Shown here: piece by piece, positions 46,367-60,581 of the stretch | Position numbering within the stretch: the first letter of the stretch is position 1 | Layout of the letters: each line of letters opens with the position of its first letter | Origin: Labyrinthula sp. Ha | Lineage: Eukaryota > Sar > Bigyra > Labyrinthulida > Labyrinthulaceae | Length of the DNA: 64,000 bases | Direction: 5' to 3' | Assembly: GCA_015227615.1 (NCBI GenBank) | Contig: JAALGZ010000014.1 | Span: 806,001-870,000, forward strand | The notes under the pieces: generated by a model | Told to the model about the DNA's origin: nothing | The model's database searches: none | What the model saw: only the letters and a program-made list of their open reading frames with translations | Position numbers and translations under genes: made by a program

Positions 46367-48168
46367 CTACGCAAAATTCATTGCTCGAGAATTATATTTT
46401 ACTGGACTTGCTTGTCCAGTGTTTCGAGTAGGTGGTGGGGCAGGTGTTCGAGTAGTATACCGTCTTTTTCGTGTACTTCCACCTAAAAAGAACACACATA
46501 ATCCAGCAGAGACAATAATTCCTGCGACAAGTCCAATAATTGTAGCTGTGGTTCCACCGTCGGCTTCAGGATCCAAATCAACATTTCCAGTGTCTCCACC
46601 ACCCTGGGCAGCTCCAGTTGGAGCAAGTGTTGGCTTATCCGTCAACTCATCGACATCTTGATTGGTCGGCGTCTGCGTTGGATGCGGGGTTACTTGAGCC
46701 GTGGGAGCTGACGAGGGTGCATTAGTTGTAGGAAAGCTTGTAGGTTCTCTTGTAGGAGTCTCCGTAGTTGGCTCAGTCACTGGGCTTCTTGTTGGAGAGC
46801 TTATAGGCGATTCCGTAGGAAAGAAAGTTGGATAGGCAGTGGGTTCTTTCGTTGGAAATCCTGTCGGAGTTCCAGTTGGATAGCCTGTAGGACTAGGGGT
46901 CGGATCCTGCGTGGGATCATCTGTGACTTCAACATCTTCGTATTCCTCTTCTGTTGGATTTACCGTTGGTGAATTACTATCTTGGGATACCGTAGGAAAC
47001 TTCGTAGGGAACATTGAAGGGAAATCTGTTGGAAATAGTGTAGGTGAGAATGTCGGAAACGGTGTTGGAGCAATTGTAGGTTTCTTTGTAGGTTCAGACT
47101 CTGGGCTAAAGGTAGGGAACCCAGTAGGAAATTTGGTGGGCTCATCCGTAGGGTTAGCAGTAGGCTCATCTGTAACGATGTCCTCTGTAGGGGAAGCTGT
47201 GGGGAAATCTGTTGGGTAGAACGTTGGCTCACTTGATGGGCTGGAACTCGGAACATCTGTGACTATTTCTTCTGTAGGTTCGTTTGTAGGAAAATCCGTA
47301 GGATACATTGTAGGATTTCCCGTTGGGCTTAAAGTCACAATAAACTCGGTGGGCTTTTTCGTGGGAAAATTCGTGGGTTCGTTCGTAGGTGCCTGGGACG
47401 GAAATGTTGTTGGATGAGTAGTGGGTCCATCTGTTCGTGTGGGGAATGGTGTAGGCCCAAATGTCGGAAACAATGTCGGGAACAGAGTTGGGGATTCTGT
47501 AGGCTTCTCTGATGGTGCCTCTGAGGGAGTACTGGTAGGGTATAACGTAGGAGAGCCACTTGGAGCATTTGTGTACACATCTTCGTTCACAAACAGCTCA
47601 CCTTCTGTGCACGAAAATTCTAATGAGGCTTCAACTGTACCTGTAAGAGCTTGTCCGTTAATCAAAAAGGAATTTCCAAAAGAACAAGATTCTAGATCTT
47701 GGTCGCCACAGGAGGCTGTACATCCTTGAGAAATACAAACTTCGGAGTCTTCAGTAGAGAATGTTAAATATTGAGATATGGAAGGAAGTTGTGAACAGCA
47801 GGAAGCACATTCACTAAGTGAGTTTATTGGTTCTTGAGACGTTAAAGCTGAGCCTACTTCGTCGTCAAACAAACAAAAGTAATTTTGTCCATCTACCTGG
47901 GCTTGTCCAGATGAGACAAAACTTTGCCCAGCTTCGCAGCCTTGGGAAGAAGAAGTTTCTCCAGAAGGACAAGATGTGTCTGATCCAATTAAACAGCCAA
48001 CTGTTCGGCAACCAATTTTGAAAGTGTCATCTGAAGGTAAGTTTTCACAACAGTATTGACAACTATCAAAGGGAATCTAAAAGAATGAGAGTTGAGGAAA
48101 AAACATACGGAAGCTCTAAATATAGGAATCGATAAGGTTGTGAGAGTTAAGAAACTTCTTTTGTTCAT
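46367..48168 (-). CDS. Pro/Thr-repeat type I membrane protein with two Cys-rich modules
   Basis: Two exons, read by me: 48109-48168 (ATG at 48168, 20 codons) and 46367-48076, joined over a 32-base intron, giving 589 residues. Exon 1 encodes a signal peptide (MNKRSFLTLTTLSIPIFRAS). Two tandem Cys-rich modules follow (about 26-88 and 110-176). Both begin C-x2-CC-x2-LPS and end with a G-x-SF-x3-GQA segment and a final Cys. Residues about 190-525 are degenerate PT-rich repeats (F/Y-PT, x-PT, EPT), typical of heterokont cell-surface proteins. A transmembrane helix lies at about 530-553, with a basic 36-residue tail. It is probably a surface or wall-anchored glycoprotein with many O-glycosylation sites; the ligand is unknown. 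The long frame alone would start at TTG 47872 and miss the signal peptide and module 1. Confidence 0.88.
46446..47580 (-). repeat. Coding minisatellite-like PT-repeat region
   Basis: Degenerate short repeats of about 12 bases on the minus strand encode x-x-PT units. They keep all six frames unusually open, which explains several spurious frames on both strands here. Confidence 0.75.
48077..48108 (-). other. 32-base intron of the PT-repeat protein gene
   Basis: Minus strand: starts GTATGTTTTT, ends CTTTTAG, next exon begins ATTCCC. It falls between codons and joins the signal peptide to the first Cys module. A CTCAAC inside is a possible branch point. Confidence 0.85.
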
Positions 48169-51100
48169 TTCTTTTTCAGTGAGTTTTGTTTATTTGTGAA
48201 TCAGGTTTTTGATTCGGATGATATTTATGAGAAAATCTCTTCCATCTTTTCATGTTATGCACAAATAATTCAATTTTTGGAATGTTGCATTTTGACTTAA
48301 TTTTGTGCAATGTTGCGATACGAGCACGATCTGCAATTAATTAAGAAACATATAATAGTTACTTATTGCCAGAGGTACAGAATAAGAATAATTCTTCATT
48401 AAGTAAATAAGGATTTTGAAATTCGAAAAAAGCGAATTTGAGAATTAAGAATTTCAGCAATGGTACTCAACTTTGTCAAGAGTTGTTTGAAAGAGGTGTG
48501 AAAAAGTATGTAGGAACCAAGTCTTGTTAATTAAATCTGAATTCGTTTCTTTGCTGTTGTATTCACTTATTCCTTATTTCGCTGGTATTCAAGGCTGTGT
48601 TTTCTTTCTATTTATCTCACTATCCAATTCTATATTTCTAACTTCCTGTTCGTATATTCTGTCTGGTACGTTACAGTCTATTTATGTGTTCCAAGTGTTC
48701 TAACTATATATATTTAGTACAAGAGTTAAAAAAACTTTCAATAAACCCTCAAAAGGTTTGCTTTTTTGAACTGAGCCAGGGCCCCTGGCCCTACAGACCT
48801 CTAATAATGCTGATAAGAAAGAGCAGAAGCTAGACTTTGAAGAATGCAGGGGGTTAAAATGTGAATATTGAAGAAAATAAGCTTGAATTAATGTAGTTAA
48901 TGGATTTGTGCGGTTGCCAACACTGCCCACCTATGTAGAGTATGACTGGAAGTGTGACAAAGAAAAACTGAAAGCTGAGATCACAAATATACTTGTGGCT
49001 AACTATGTGAATTTGAGACCAGTACATGAGATAATCTGTATTTAAATCCCATAGGACAGAAAAAGATTAATGGCGCGCAAGGAGTATATAGTCTGGAATC
49101 ACAAAGAATTATTATTTTAATGTTTAGCTCCAGAATGAGTTGTCCAAATGGCTCCTAAATGAGCCTTGCATTTCAATTCTTTCAAATTATAGTTACTTTT
49201 GCACAAAGCTCATAGAAAGGAAGGAGAACTTATCTCAGGCGTGGATGATAGATATGTAGAACGCTTTGTGTCTAAAATCCCGGTGTTGCATGTATGACCG
49301 TAATCGGAATATTACAAATTGAGCTGATATTAGCAGGGTTGTAAAAATACACTAAATCCTACCGCAGGTTCTGTGGAAATCCAGTTTAGACTTTCTCCAT
49401 CTTGGTTCTATCAGGCAAAAGTGTGTCATATGTCGGTGCATATACCACCGTACCAATGCGACGACATGAAAATTTCCCATTATCATGGGTACGGAAATCA
49501 TTTCCAATTTCCAGTATAAAATTTTTAGTTTAATTCATTGAATATCCTATTATCAGCGCCACTCAATCAGGCTTAGCCCTTTTTCTAGAATCCTGGGTAC
49601 CTTTATTGACACGAATTGGTTTTTTGGATAGATGTTTCATGATTTTCATCTCAGTCTGAGATGAAATTCTATGCAAAACAGTTTTCCTTCGTTGATTAAG
49701 TAAACTTTGGTTTCCTACATCCCACACCATTTCACATACCACAAATTCTTGCCTTATAGAATGCTGAAAGGATTAACTCCTTATCATACTGGGATGCCTT
49801 AATGATGTCTTTTAATTTCACAACCAGAGAGATGGAATAAAATGAAAAGATATGTAATCTTCAATGGAATAAAACCATATTTATCACGTAACGTTAACCT
49901 TCACTCATCTTGTTGAAACTATCTGCTCGGACTTTGTAGCTTGGTTATCAAATCAAAATAATTCTGGTCACATGTACCAACCCATTATCCTGTTACCTGA
50001 CATATTTCTATAGTTTTTCCTTAAAGTAGAGAAACAGCGAGTCTTAAATTTCTATACTATTATTTTTCTGAGGTCAAAAAATGTTTCGTATATATAAAAT
50101 GCAATAAAGGAAAAAGCTAGAATGGGATTTCAATAAATACTAAATAGCTGCAAAAACTTTTTGCCATAATAAAAGTTACCAAATTTCTTAAATTCATTTC
50201 ATAGACAAGTAATTTTCTAAGATATTTTTTGACTCTGAGAATCAAACATTTTAAACTTAAGAGCACCAGATAAAGTACTCCTCCCCCGAGACACATTGTG
50301 GGTTCAGTAGCTCTTGTAAGAGCGATCAGCATCATTAAGCTCTATGTGGGTTTCCCCATTCGTCAATTCCAGTAATGAATAACTCTGTGAAAATTTCGTT
50401 GAATAAAATTACAGGTCTGCCATTCAACAAGACACTGCGGAAGCTATCAATACATATCCCATTATCAATCCTTATGTCACCTTCATGAACTATTGAATTC
50501 CTAATATTCAACCTTGAATACTTAAGATGCAATCCAGAATAAGTATAAAATCTTTTTATTAAACCTCTGTTGCTATCATGTAACTTCAGAATGATGGTGC
50601 GTAAATTTCAGTTCCTTTATATTTAAATTAATAAATGATAAGTTTATAACGTTTTCAATGAGCTAATTTATCATAAAAAAGTTAGATACTTTAGAATTTA
50701 TCTAGACTAAGCTAAAACAATTAACTGAATGGTACCAATGTTTTTATCAACTTATGCAATCGTTGACGGTGCAAAATGAAACAAGAGCACCATATGTTAA
50801 TAAACTAATCACCGCTGTTCTTAGTCTGAGCCCCAGGATAAAATCTGTAAATAAGTCAAGGCTAATTGCAGATCCTATCAGGTATATAGAGTTATTCTAG
50901 TTATACCCTTCTCTTAATAAGACTAGAATTTGCTCATTTTGTCATAAACAATTCCCCTCTAGTATTTATTATACCACATTTCAAAAAAAACATCTATGCT
51001 TCATGTCCAAAGTATGTGATAAAGCGATAATGGCGGCTTTCGTTACAGTAACAAGGGCTATTTCAGCCCAGCTGATTATTTTCTATGTGTAAAGAAGGCA

Positions 51101-54100
51101 TAAAAGAGAATAACAATTCTTCGGTTAGACTCTGCTGAAAGTAAAATATTAGGTCAAGCTGTTACGTTGATACTTAATAGTGTATTTGGGCAGCCTTACA
51201 ATTTCTGACTTTGAGTAAGCAGTTTAAAAACTATAAAAAACTCTTATTAACAACATCAATAGATATGGCAAGTGACATCCAGATATAACCTCTTCTATAA
51301 ACAGAACTTATTCCAGCTATAATGTCGTGCAAAAGCACTTTAGATAAAGATGATTCTAATAACCCCACAATCTCAAGAAGATATAGATAACTCAGAGGCA
51401 GCACAGAGCGCAATAGTACAGACGCTAAATTAACATTAGGGTATAATCTGACGCACAGAAAATTCACATGTAATGTTTTCCAACCACAAATTTTTATTAG
51501 TTTCCCCAAATATTTTGTAATAATAAGTAAAAATTATAGACAAAACTTCTTCGTATGCTAAATGAACTAAGCCCAAAACTAGCTTATTGAAAAGAAATAT
51601 CTACATAGCAACCTTTTAGGAGAAGTTGTTGAAGTTAATTAAAAAATGCATTAAGCCTTAGCTAATATCGAGTTTCAGGTAAAGTTAACTAAGAATGTTT
51701 GGACTATTGTAAAACCACACAAAATGTTATGTCTTTAACAAGTATTGTTGGTACATAAAGTTGAGGTAAACATGTTGCATTTGGAAGAGAAACATATAGA
51801 CAAAATCATAGGTTTTATTTTTGTCTCAAAGATGAACTATTGAACATCTAGCTTTTGGAGAAAGAAAGCATATGGAATTGTATTACTCGCAGATTTGTAA
51901 GGTATTCCCTTGATTATTATTAAAGAATTATGAACTGGGCAAATTTTCAGGGATAATTTTTTTTAAATCCTCTAGTCACAAAACCTTAAAGAAGAAGGCT
52001 CAAGTATATTAAGTGAACATATCAGTTATATCCTTCCTTTCTTCAGTTTACTCAAAGTATTTGGACAATGAAATATTGAAAATCTCTCTTCAAGATAATG
52101 TTCCATTGAAGGATAAAATCTATAGATTAAATATTTTTCCTTTCAGAGTATCAAATAAAAACTTAGAAAAGTGTGATAGTAACAAAATTAATTCACAGCG
52201 GTTCAGTAATTGGTTAAGATTTTACATGCATATTTATAGCGGGTATAAGAGAAAGAAAAAAGCTAAATGGAACATGATGCAATGATTCTTGGTCAGGATA
52301 GAATTTGTCATGGCAGATTAATATCTATATCCCATTCATTGAAAAAGTTTTGTATCAAACTTAGATGATAGAGAGCTTTGTATACAGGGACTAACTACTC
52401 TGTTTTGTTCAAATATGTTATCATAAGAAAGTTATTATGACCATTATTAGTTTATAATTTCTGATTTGCATTCAGTCAAGTATACTTGAATGGATTTTTT
52501 CTCTTTCTAGGTTGCAGAATTTTTCTAGCAACTTTTACAACCAAAACCTTTTTTATACCAGTTGTGTTTGTTATTTTCAGATGATAACCCAAAAAAAATC
52601 GATACATTGATTGGACATGTGATTATGGGTTAAATATATACTTGTCAAACGAGAGGTTAATATTACATGTATTCAAATATACACTAGGTAGAATAGGGAA
52701 CTAAAAAACTGGCTATTTAGGGGGCTCAGTTAAACACCATAATACACAAAATATACCCAGATATCAGTGTCCATAATAAACTAGTTAGATTCCTATTCTT
52801 AAAAATTAATAGAAGACTCTAGCTTTCCTAAGAGCTTACTCGAGAATGATAGAGAAGAGATACTGAGAATAGCTCCCAATCGGTCACAATTTAGTAAGAT
52901 AAAAAATTTTGCCATCAGGACATGAATATAGAACATATCCCAGATCATGTTCATTGACCACTGAAGAGTAAGTTTCTATATTGTATTCTTGTGACTATTC
53001 CCAAGTGTCATATTTAGCATTATATTATATTAAATATTGCTGACAATGGAATCATATTAACTATTTCCATGAAAGGTCTAACTAATTTTGTTACGGTTTC
53101 ATGTTTATTTCGTAACTAGTAAAAAATGAAATTGAATATTTCCATAATGGTATCAAAATGGGATATTTTTTCAAGATATAGGACTTCTTAACATGACTTA
53201 AAATATTAAATTTTCATATTTTTGTCAAATTTAGCCCTCTACACAAAGAAATTTAACTTATACCTTAACATACAGCCTTTTATCAAACTCTTATTTTCGC
53301 CCTAATACTATTAATATAGTAATTGTATTTTCCAGGTTTTATGTATTCTCTGAAGGGGTAAAGAAAATTTTTGGGAGGGAAAGCATTGAATTTTAAGGTA
53401 TTTAACATTTTAAACAGGGATTGAATAACCGTGTTATTCTTGACCACCTTTTTTTGATTGGAAGGAGAATTTATTAAGAGAATGATATATTTTACTACAA
53501 GAAAGAGTGTATTTATTGCAGCTTTATGAACAAAAGTTTATGCCAAAATTAATACGTCAACTATCATCTAAGGAACATAAATTCTAAGAAAGATTATTTA
53601 CCTTCTTGGTGAGTAATTAGAGTAATGATAGAAAAATACCCTTTATACTACTTATCGTTAGGAAAAGGTATCAGAAGATGCATATAAAAAGAGTATTAAA
53701 ATACAGTCATGTGTGAATCTCACTATTAAGATATATAATCTATCGTGTATCTTCGCTATAGCTCGCATTTCCCGTACTTTCAACCTTGTATTATTGGAGA
53801 CGGGTTTTTATTACCCAGGCTCTGAAAATACACAGATTCTTTAATACATCCAAAAGCTCGTAAAGCTAGACTAAGATCAAAGAGATATAGATCTACTTAA
53901 ATTTCACGAATTATGAAGATTACAGAAGAGGTAATTAATAAGTTTATTATGTGGCAAAACTATATTTTTCTCGTGTTTTAAACTAATTAAAGATTTGATA
54001 GCATGAATTGTTAATATCTTAATTCATGGGTAAAGATCTAGAGACTTTTACACAGTATTGTGACAACCAGAAGATTTATGGACACTACACATGAAAAACT

Positions 54101-57100
54101 GTAGATCTAATACTTAAGAAACCAAACGATAACTGATTTGAATTCTGGAAGATAACTAGAGGCATATAATAGAAAAGGAAATTGTAACCCATACTGACAT
54201 AAAATATACTGAATAATCCTATAGATTGGCATAAGGCCTAGTGATATCACCTCATAATGAGGTTAAAATATAATCCGGGTTACTAAAAATAGGCCCATTG
54301 AGCATACGAGTCTTCAGCCTAGGCCTTAGTGGTAACCTGTAATATCTCATGGTTCTAACCTCGACGTATGGAAAAGCAAAGTAGATTCGATTATTGGGAC
54401 TAAAAACTATCAACCTCCATTTCTAGTTTAACAAGGTCTGTATTATTAAAATAAAAGATGGAAATAACTGAGATGTTTTTGGTTTTGAAGAATGCAGCAT
54501 TTATCCCTCCAGAAAATGTGAGTTATGATCACATATTCTAATTAAGATTATACTTTGACCTTCTGGTGAAGGTGTTTGATAAGTGAGGCTTTCATGTGAA
54601 AGGATTGGTAAGAATGAGCGCTGCATATTTACACGAACAGTTGATAGCTGAAGTATTATTGTGCACATGTAGATTTAATACAAGTTTCAAGAATCTCTGT
54701 ATTATTGAATATTTTGCCCTTTGGATAGAGAATATCCCTATCTGACAAGGTTACTGCACCATATCAATTTGTGATATCTTTGATTCTTGTATCAGCGTGT
54801 TAACATACTTCGCATTATCACTTAATTGTCACTTGCTGCAAGGTTTTAGCATTGATTGTAATTTTTGCAAATGATATCTATAGAAAAAGATAAATTATGG
54901 ACTGAACAGAAAAAATGGTGGAATCCAAATCAAGCCTATGTGATGCTTAAAGGGCTTAGAATCTGTGCTTTGTGTAATGATCATCTGTGGTGGTAACCTT
55001 AAGTAGTATTACATCAAGATATAGATTTCAAGTAGAAATAACTATGTCACGGCTCTTATATCTATATATTCTATATCATAGGCCTCTATCTTTTCGTAGC
55101 CTAATGCAGTATATAATGATTTTAACGGATTATTGATTAAGTATTCTATAAGCTCAAGATATGACATAGTGCAAGATTTCGAGGTTGATGGCCCACGTTT
55201 AAGATATGATGAAACTCATTATGGGGTCGATGTTGATTATAATTTGTCTTGCAATATTGGTGAAACTCGTATCTTGTGCTCTAGGCGTTAAGATGCGTAT
55301 GGTTTCATTGATGGCATTGATATTTAGGATTGCGTTGATGGGCATAGACTTTCATTTTTGCAGAAGCCCTGTTAGACTCTTTAGTTGGTCGGCAGCAGAG
55401 CTTTATCCAGATAGGTGGAGTGTGAATAATTGTTTCTTGTTCGCGAAAATGGATCTTTAAAGTTATCGAATGGTTGTGCATGATTTAATTGAGTCTCTAA
55501 ACCTACTGGAAGCTTCAGTCACTATCTTGTGGGATATACCCCCCTCTCAGTGTGATTTAGGATCCATTATTTTAAGTTTTACTTCTCATGCTTACACGAA
55601 GATCATACAGTCTGTTATAACTTTACCAAATTTCCTATTAAGTTTTCCTGCCGAAGAATTCTTTCAGTTGATTTTTGTTTCTCTTGACTTTTCTGGGTTA
55701 CATGTTAAACCATTACTATATTTTCTCCCGGATATTCAAAGAATATAACAGTACCGTTACCATGTTTAATGCATTCTAGCCCCCTTTATAGTAAAATTTG
55801 GTAGAATTTATAGTTTCTTATACCTGTTTTTATTATTTTTGCTCCAACTCATGCAACATCGCTTAAATTTTATTCCAATTAGAGCTATTTTAATCCAAAT
55901 ATGGTGGATTCAAAGGTGAAAGCAGTTGTAGTTTTGATATACCAAGTAAAGAATCAGAAATTGCACCTTTATGTTGGAAAGTGGTAAATAGAGGTATTAC
56001 GTTTAGCCATGATTTCAACTTAGCCTTTGCCAGATATTTGTTGAACACGCTGTCTTATAAAATCTTTCAAGGTATATTGCAAACAGTATTAATTTCTTAA
56101 CGTTCCTTATTAGCAGGCATCACCCACAAGAGCTAGAATCTTTGAGTTTTTTTTTCTGAGAGACTTTTTCAATAATACTCAGGACCCATTTTAGTATGGT
56201 TTCCATCACTATCGCAAGTAAGGTAGGGCTACAATTCCTAAATTCCAAAGTTTCTCGGGCAATTCTCATTCTTCTACTTAATTATCAGCAGTTTTTAACT
56301 TAAGCACTTCAATATTTATATAGAACTATGATTATGTTGGTAAACGACATGTTTATTTTTTTAATTATAAAAAACTCTCGTAAATTAACGAAAACAGCAG
56401 TCAACAGTCTTCTTGAAGTCTGCTCAACAAGAATCATATTATCATCTGCTCACATTCATTTATATTTACATAGTTTTGAAGTAGTTACACATTTTGTCTT
56501 ATTCCGTACCTATACAGGAGCCAGCTAGATAACACAGCAATAGCTTCTATACAAGTGGCCTCAGCCTGTTGTTAATAAGTTCGGTTTGCTTCTTGCATGG
56601 TATATCTAAGTGGGTGATAGGTCAAAAATTTGTGAGCTGATGTCTTATATCTTTCTTATATATTATAGATTGTTGCAGTTGCAAAACGAACAACTTCCTA
56701 TTGATCTGAATCTGCTGTACTTTCAAGGATATCCTCAGCTATTTATTCAAGATATTCTAGAAAACAATATTTTTTAGTATTTCATAATTAAGACTGTTAC
56801 AAACAATTTTCCATTATTCAAGATTCTAGTATAAAGCTTGAATTGCTCAAGGGATGGTTTAGTAGTCAAAGCAATATTTTGTTCCACTTTATACATATAA
56901 CTTACAGTTAATTGGAAAGAATAGATAGTTTGGGGATTTTTTAGCGAAATACGGGACATTCTTTATATATGTATACTACTTTGGGTATTTTATCAAAGAA
57001 ATATAAGTTGTTTGACCACTCATTTGATACAAGTGTTGCTGTAAGCTATGCAAAGAGCTTCCAAGGTATAGATGCGCAGAGGATTTAACTTAACTCTCGC

Positions 57101-60100
57101 GTCATGAAATCAAACTACACCTGTATGGTTCCCACTAAGAAGGGCTAAGTTATTGCTTTGGAACATCCTGTTTTCATCTAAAAAGCCAAATTTTGAGAAA
57201 CAACTTAGTATTTTGTAGAAAGGCTTTGTTTGTTTCGAGCCTTTTCCTTTAGAGGTAAAAATTTTGCCAATCACTCATATCTTTTGAATAAATTGTGGAT
57301 ATTTTCTACATTTTTCTCTTTATTATATTACAATATTAACTATACAAGGTCAGTTAAGTATCTTCGGATACCACTCTTCCTCTAAAGAGGAAATTTTCTA
57401 TTTCATATGTTGTTTGCATCGTCTGTTATTAAATACTCGTGAGAGTTGCTGATCTGACACGGGTTGGCATTAACTTTGTGACTGTTCCATTTCAGCTTAG
57501 TATCGATTAATGACAGCTAAATATAGCTACTGGAGAATGGATCCATAAAGTCTATTTTAAAATTTAAACTAGATGAAGTGTTTTAGAAATTTATTAAGGT
57601 GATAATCAAGTTGCTTTTGGGGGGTTTTGTATTGGATTGTGCTCTTATTGTAGAAGGTAACATGTGAGTCGAAGGTTTCCTTACAATTAAAAAAAACACG
57701 GATCGTCAAGTCGAATAAATTGATGGAAGATACGATTAGTTCGTCATTTCTATCAGCAGATTGAGCTAGTCAAAAGTTTTCCTAGATGTGTAATCATATT
57801 CTGCACTACAGCGCTTTTAACTGTTTGGCAGTAGTGGGGTATTCCCTTTTTGTCCAATGTAAATAGTTTCTTTTAACTTTCCTCGGAATATAAGTTTCAC
57901 ATTTGGCCAACATGATGTGAATCAATGTTCATAAAGTAGCATTATTTTCCTTGATTCTTGTTCTAAGAGCCACGATCTTCTTTTCATTGTGCATTACTTC
58001 TAGGTTCTTAATCTAGTTCTATGGAAATCAACAAAACTTTGTTTTTAATTAATTTTCCCTCTCTTAGAAATTCAAACTCTGCTATTCAATAACTTAGTGT
58101 AGAGCAAACAGGTATACTAGAACCTCTTGGTACCTGATATTACCACTTCGTACAATGCTAGAAAATTTATGTAACTAACTATGATTAGAGATTCAATGGG
58201 TATACATTTCAATAAGGTAATGGGGTTAATGTCTAAAATAGACACATCAATTATAAGGTTATGTTATTTTCAATACCGGAAACTGGTTTCTTAGACAGAT
58301 TTTCAAGGTTTATAACTAATGCTAATGTTTTGAGGGGCCTGTCGCATCTTCGTTTGATGTTAAATTGTTGTCTTGCATTGTTCCATTCCAAACAATTTAG
58401 CTTACAAGATTTGTACTTACCTGAAATAGAACACCTATAGGTTCCCAAATATGCCAATTGTGCAACTTTCAGCACAAAAATCAGATTCTATTCCTAGGTG
58501 CTTTTTTATCATTTTCAAACAAGGTTGCTCTAGCAGATGTGTTAGTCTGTAAGTATGAAAGTATAAGAGTCATTCAACATACTCTGGAGAATATAGGGGT
58601 TTATTGTAACTGAATAACCAATTATAACATAGTAAGTATGTACGTGAAATCTTACATAGTGAAACTCTTGTTCTGAAGTCACTCCTACCGTGAGTGCTGC
58701 AATTTCTGTATATTTGACATAACCTGTTTCCTGCATGAAACGCATCTTAGTATCATTGACGAAAGGCGCTATTATTCAAAGCACTTATCGACTGTTTTCC
58801 CCATGATTAGTTGCTATATATGTACATTATTTCAAGAGTTTGCCCTGGGAACAGTTTCAATGTCGCGGTCATCTGTGGATTTTTGACATTAGTGATGTGA
58901 GAGAATGTTAAAACAAACCCTCTAGGTGTATTACTACGACTTGTGGGAAAAGCGGCTTTCCTGATAAAAATCTGGATATGTTAACTGTAATGCAGGCAAA
59001 ACCTTAAGAAAACTCCCGTAGTGACAAAGTAATGAACTATTAAGAGCCTTGTAGGTAGGAACACTTGGTATAAATATCTTGCAAGGTTATCCAGAAAGGT
59101 ATGATACAACGTACCGTGAAGCTAAGTAGGATTAGTATGATATTTAGGAAGGTTAGAACTCATGTGTTATCTCTATAGTTTGAAACGAAAATAGAATAGT
59201 CTTTATCAATTTGATTTTATGCGCTTATAAAAAGTGTAGTGCTCTTGGAGAAGATTTGTACGTAGCTCTTGGGTAGGACATTTATAATGACAGTGCTTTA
59301 AAATGACAAACTCACTAGCTGGCAAAAAAGAGTCTACATAATTATTTTCTCTTTGGAAAGAACTGTGTTACAGAGCTTTACTGGGGTTAAAGAGGTACCA
59401 AGGATTTGTTTTTAAACCTTATGAAGCAGTAGTCGATTAGGACCGAAACCTAGGCTACCGTCCTCTCCCACTTAGCACGCCCTTCGTTATTTCCATATTG
59501 AAAAGTAGTCTAACACTAGTATTGTACTGCTAGCACTGTTGCCCTCGGATTCAACGACCTTTTACAATGTAGATTTTTGTACCCTAGTTTTCCTTTACAC
59601 CTACTAACTTGATTATAGAACGATCAATATGGAGATGTAGCTACATTAAATGAGCTTTTGAGCCTTGATCAGCAAGTGTTTCAAAGTGCCATGAAGTACA
59701 TATACCAATTTTCCTCCTAAAACATCCATAAAACTTTCAAGTGTTTTTAGACTGGAAAAACCTGCGAGTTTCGTACTAAATTCTCAACCGCTGCCAATTA
59801 TAGAGTCTAGATTTCTTTATCCAGAAATACATTATTCTCTGAAATACATGAATAATTCATCATGCATTAACATAATTAGAGATTTACTAATATGGATAGT
59901 TTTACTTCCAGTCAGAGTTGACCTTAGATACCAGTTTGGTATAAGAGTGTTCGGGTTATCTTTCTTGTAGTCATAAAGATGTGTTTTCCCTATCATTATA
60001 ACTATAGCAATGATATTACAAAATTAAATAGTATAATCAAGCTTAAAATTGGGTAAACAACTATGAAACTACGTATGACCCTTGATGATGGAGATCATTC

Positions 60101-60581
60101 TAATCTATATACGTATTCAGTTGTGCAAGTTATTATGCGGCTTCCTCCGGTTCTATGTTGTGTTATTCTCCAAGGAAAACCTCTTCTTCAATTGAACTTT
60201 TGAAATTAATCATTTTCAATGTTTTTTAGTTGCATTTAGGTAGAAACTGCTCTGATAAGTGCTCCACGTTCATTACAACTAAACTATTTTCAGTTTTTTC
60301 GCCAACCAGGGAGGTAGTTTAGCCATACTAATACCCTAGCATTCTACCAGTATTATTGAAATCTCATTTACTACTAACAAACAGAGCTATAGTGTTTATT
60401 CTATGTGTTTCAAAGCAGCAATTATTATACTACTATCAGTGTTGTCCTTTGTCATTTGTGTTGACTTCAGAGTTTTGTTTGACAAGTTCTTAATTGCCCA
60501 AAATTTTTCATATTTCCGGTAAGATCGGAAATTCGTAAATCTGATAAAAAAACAAGAAATAAAGATACAAAAATAACCAAA
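48169..60581. other. Longest gene desert of the window
   Basis: About 12.4 kb without a supported gene. It holds a perfect hairpin (49644-49666). Scattered short coding-like fragments lie between about 54.8 and 56.5 kb, including VIFANDIY near 54859-54882 and IMLVNDMFIF near 56331-56360. These faintly resemble the reverse transcriptase FADD/YVDD region and may be traces of worn retroelements. The 56328-56528 frame has an ATG but no family match. No RNA gene was seen. Confidence 0.55.
49644..49666. repeat. Perfect 10-bp inverted repeat with 3-base loop
   Basis: TTTCATCTCA, loop GTC, TGAGATGAAA. It has the same geometry as the hairpin at 17773-17795 but a different sequence. Confidence 0.8.

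Noticed and set aside
46911-47219. Long antisense frame of about 100 codons in the PT-repeat region
   Set aside because: A by-product of the low-complexity repeat, which keeps several frames open.
47872-47872. Start of the PT-repeat protein at 47872
   Set aside because: The codon there is TTG inside an open frame that continues upstream to a splice acceptor at 48077; a signal-peptide exon with ATG at 48168 fits.
52013-52285. 90-codon frame with a basic C-terminus
   Set aside because: Begins at GTG, has no family resemblance and no splice partner; frames of this length occur many times in these deserts.
54290-54380. tRNA-like stretch (D-arm-like TAGTGGTAA and GGTTCTAACC)
   Set aside because: The T-loop does not fit the GTTCRA rule and no acceptor stem could be drawn.
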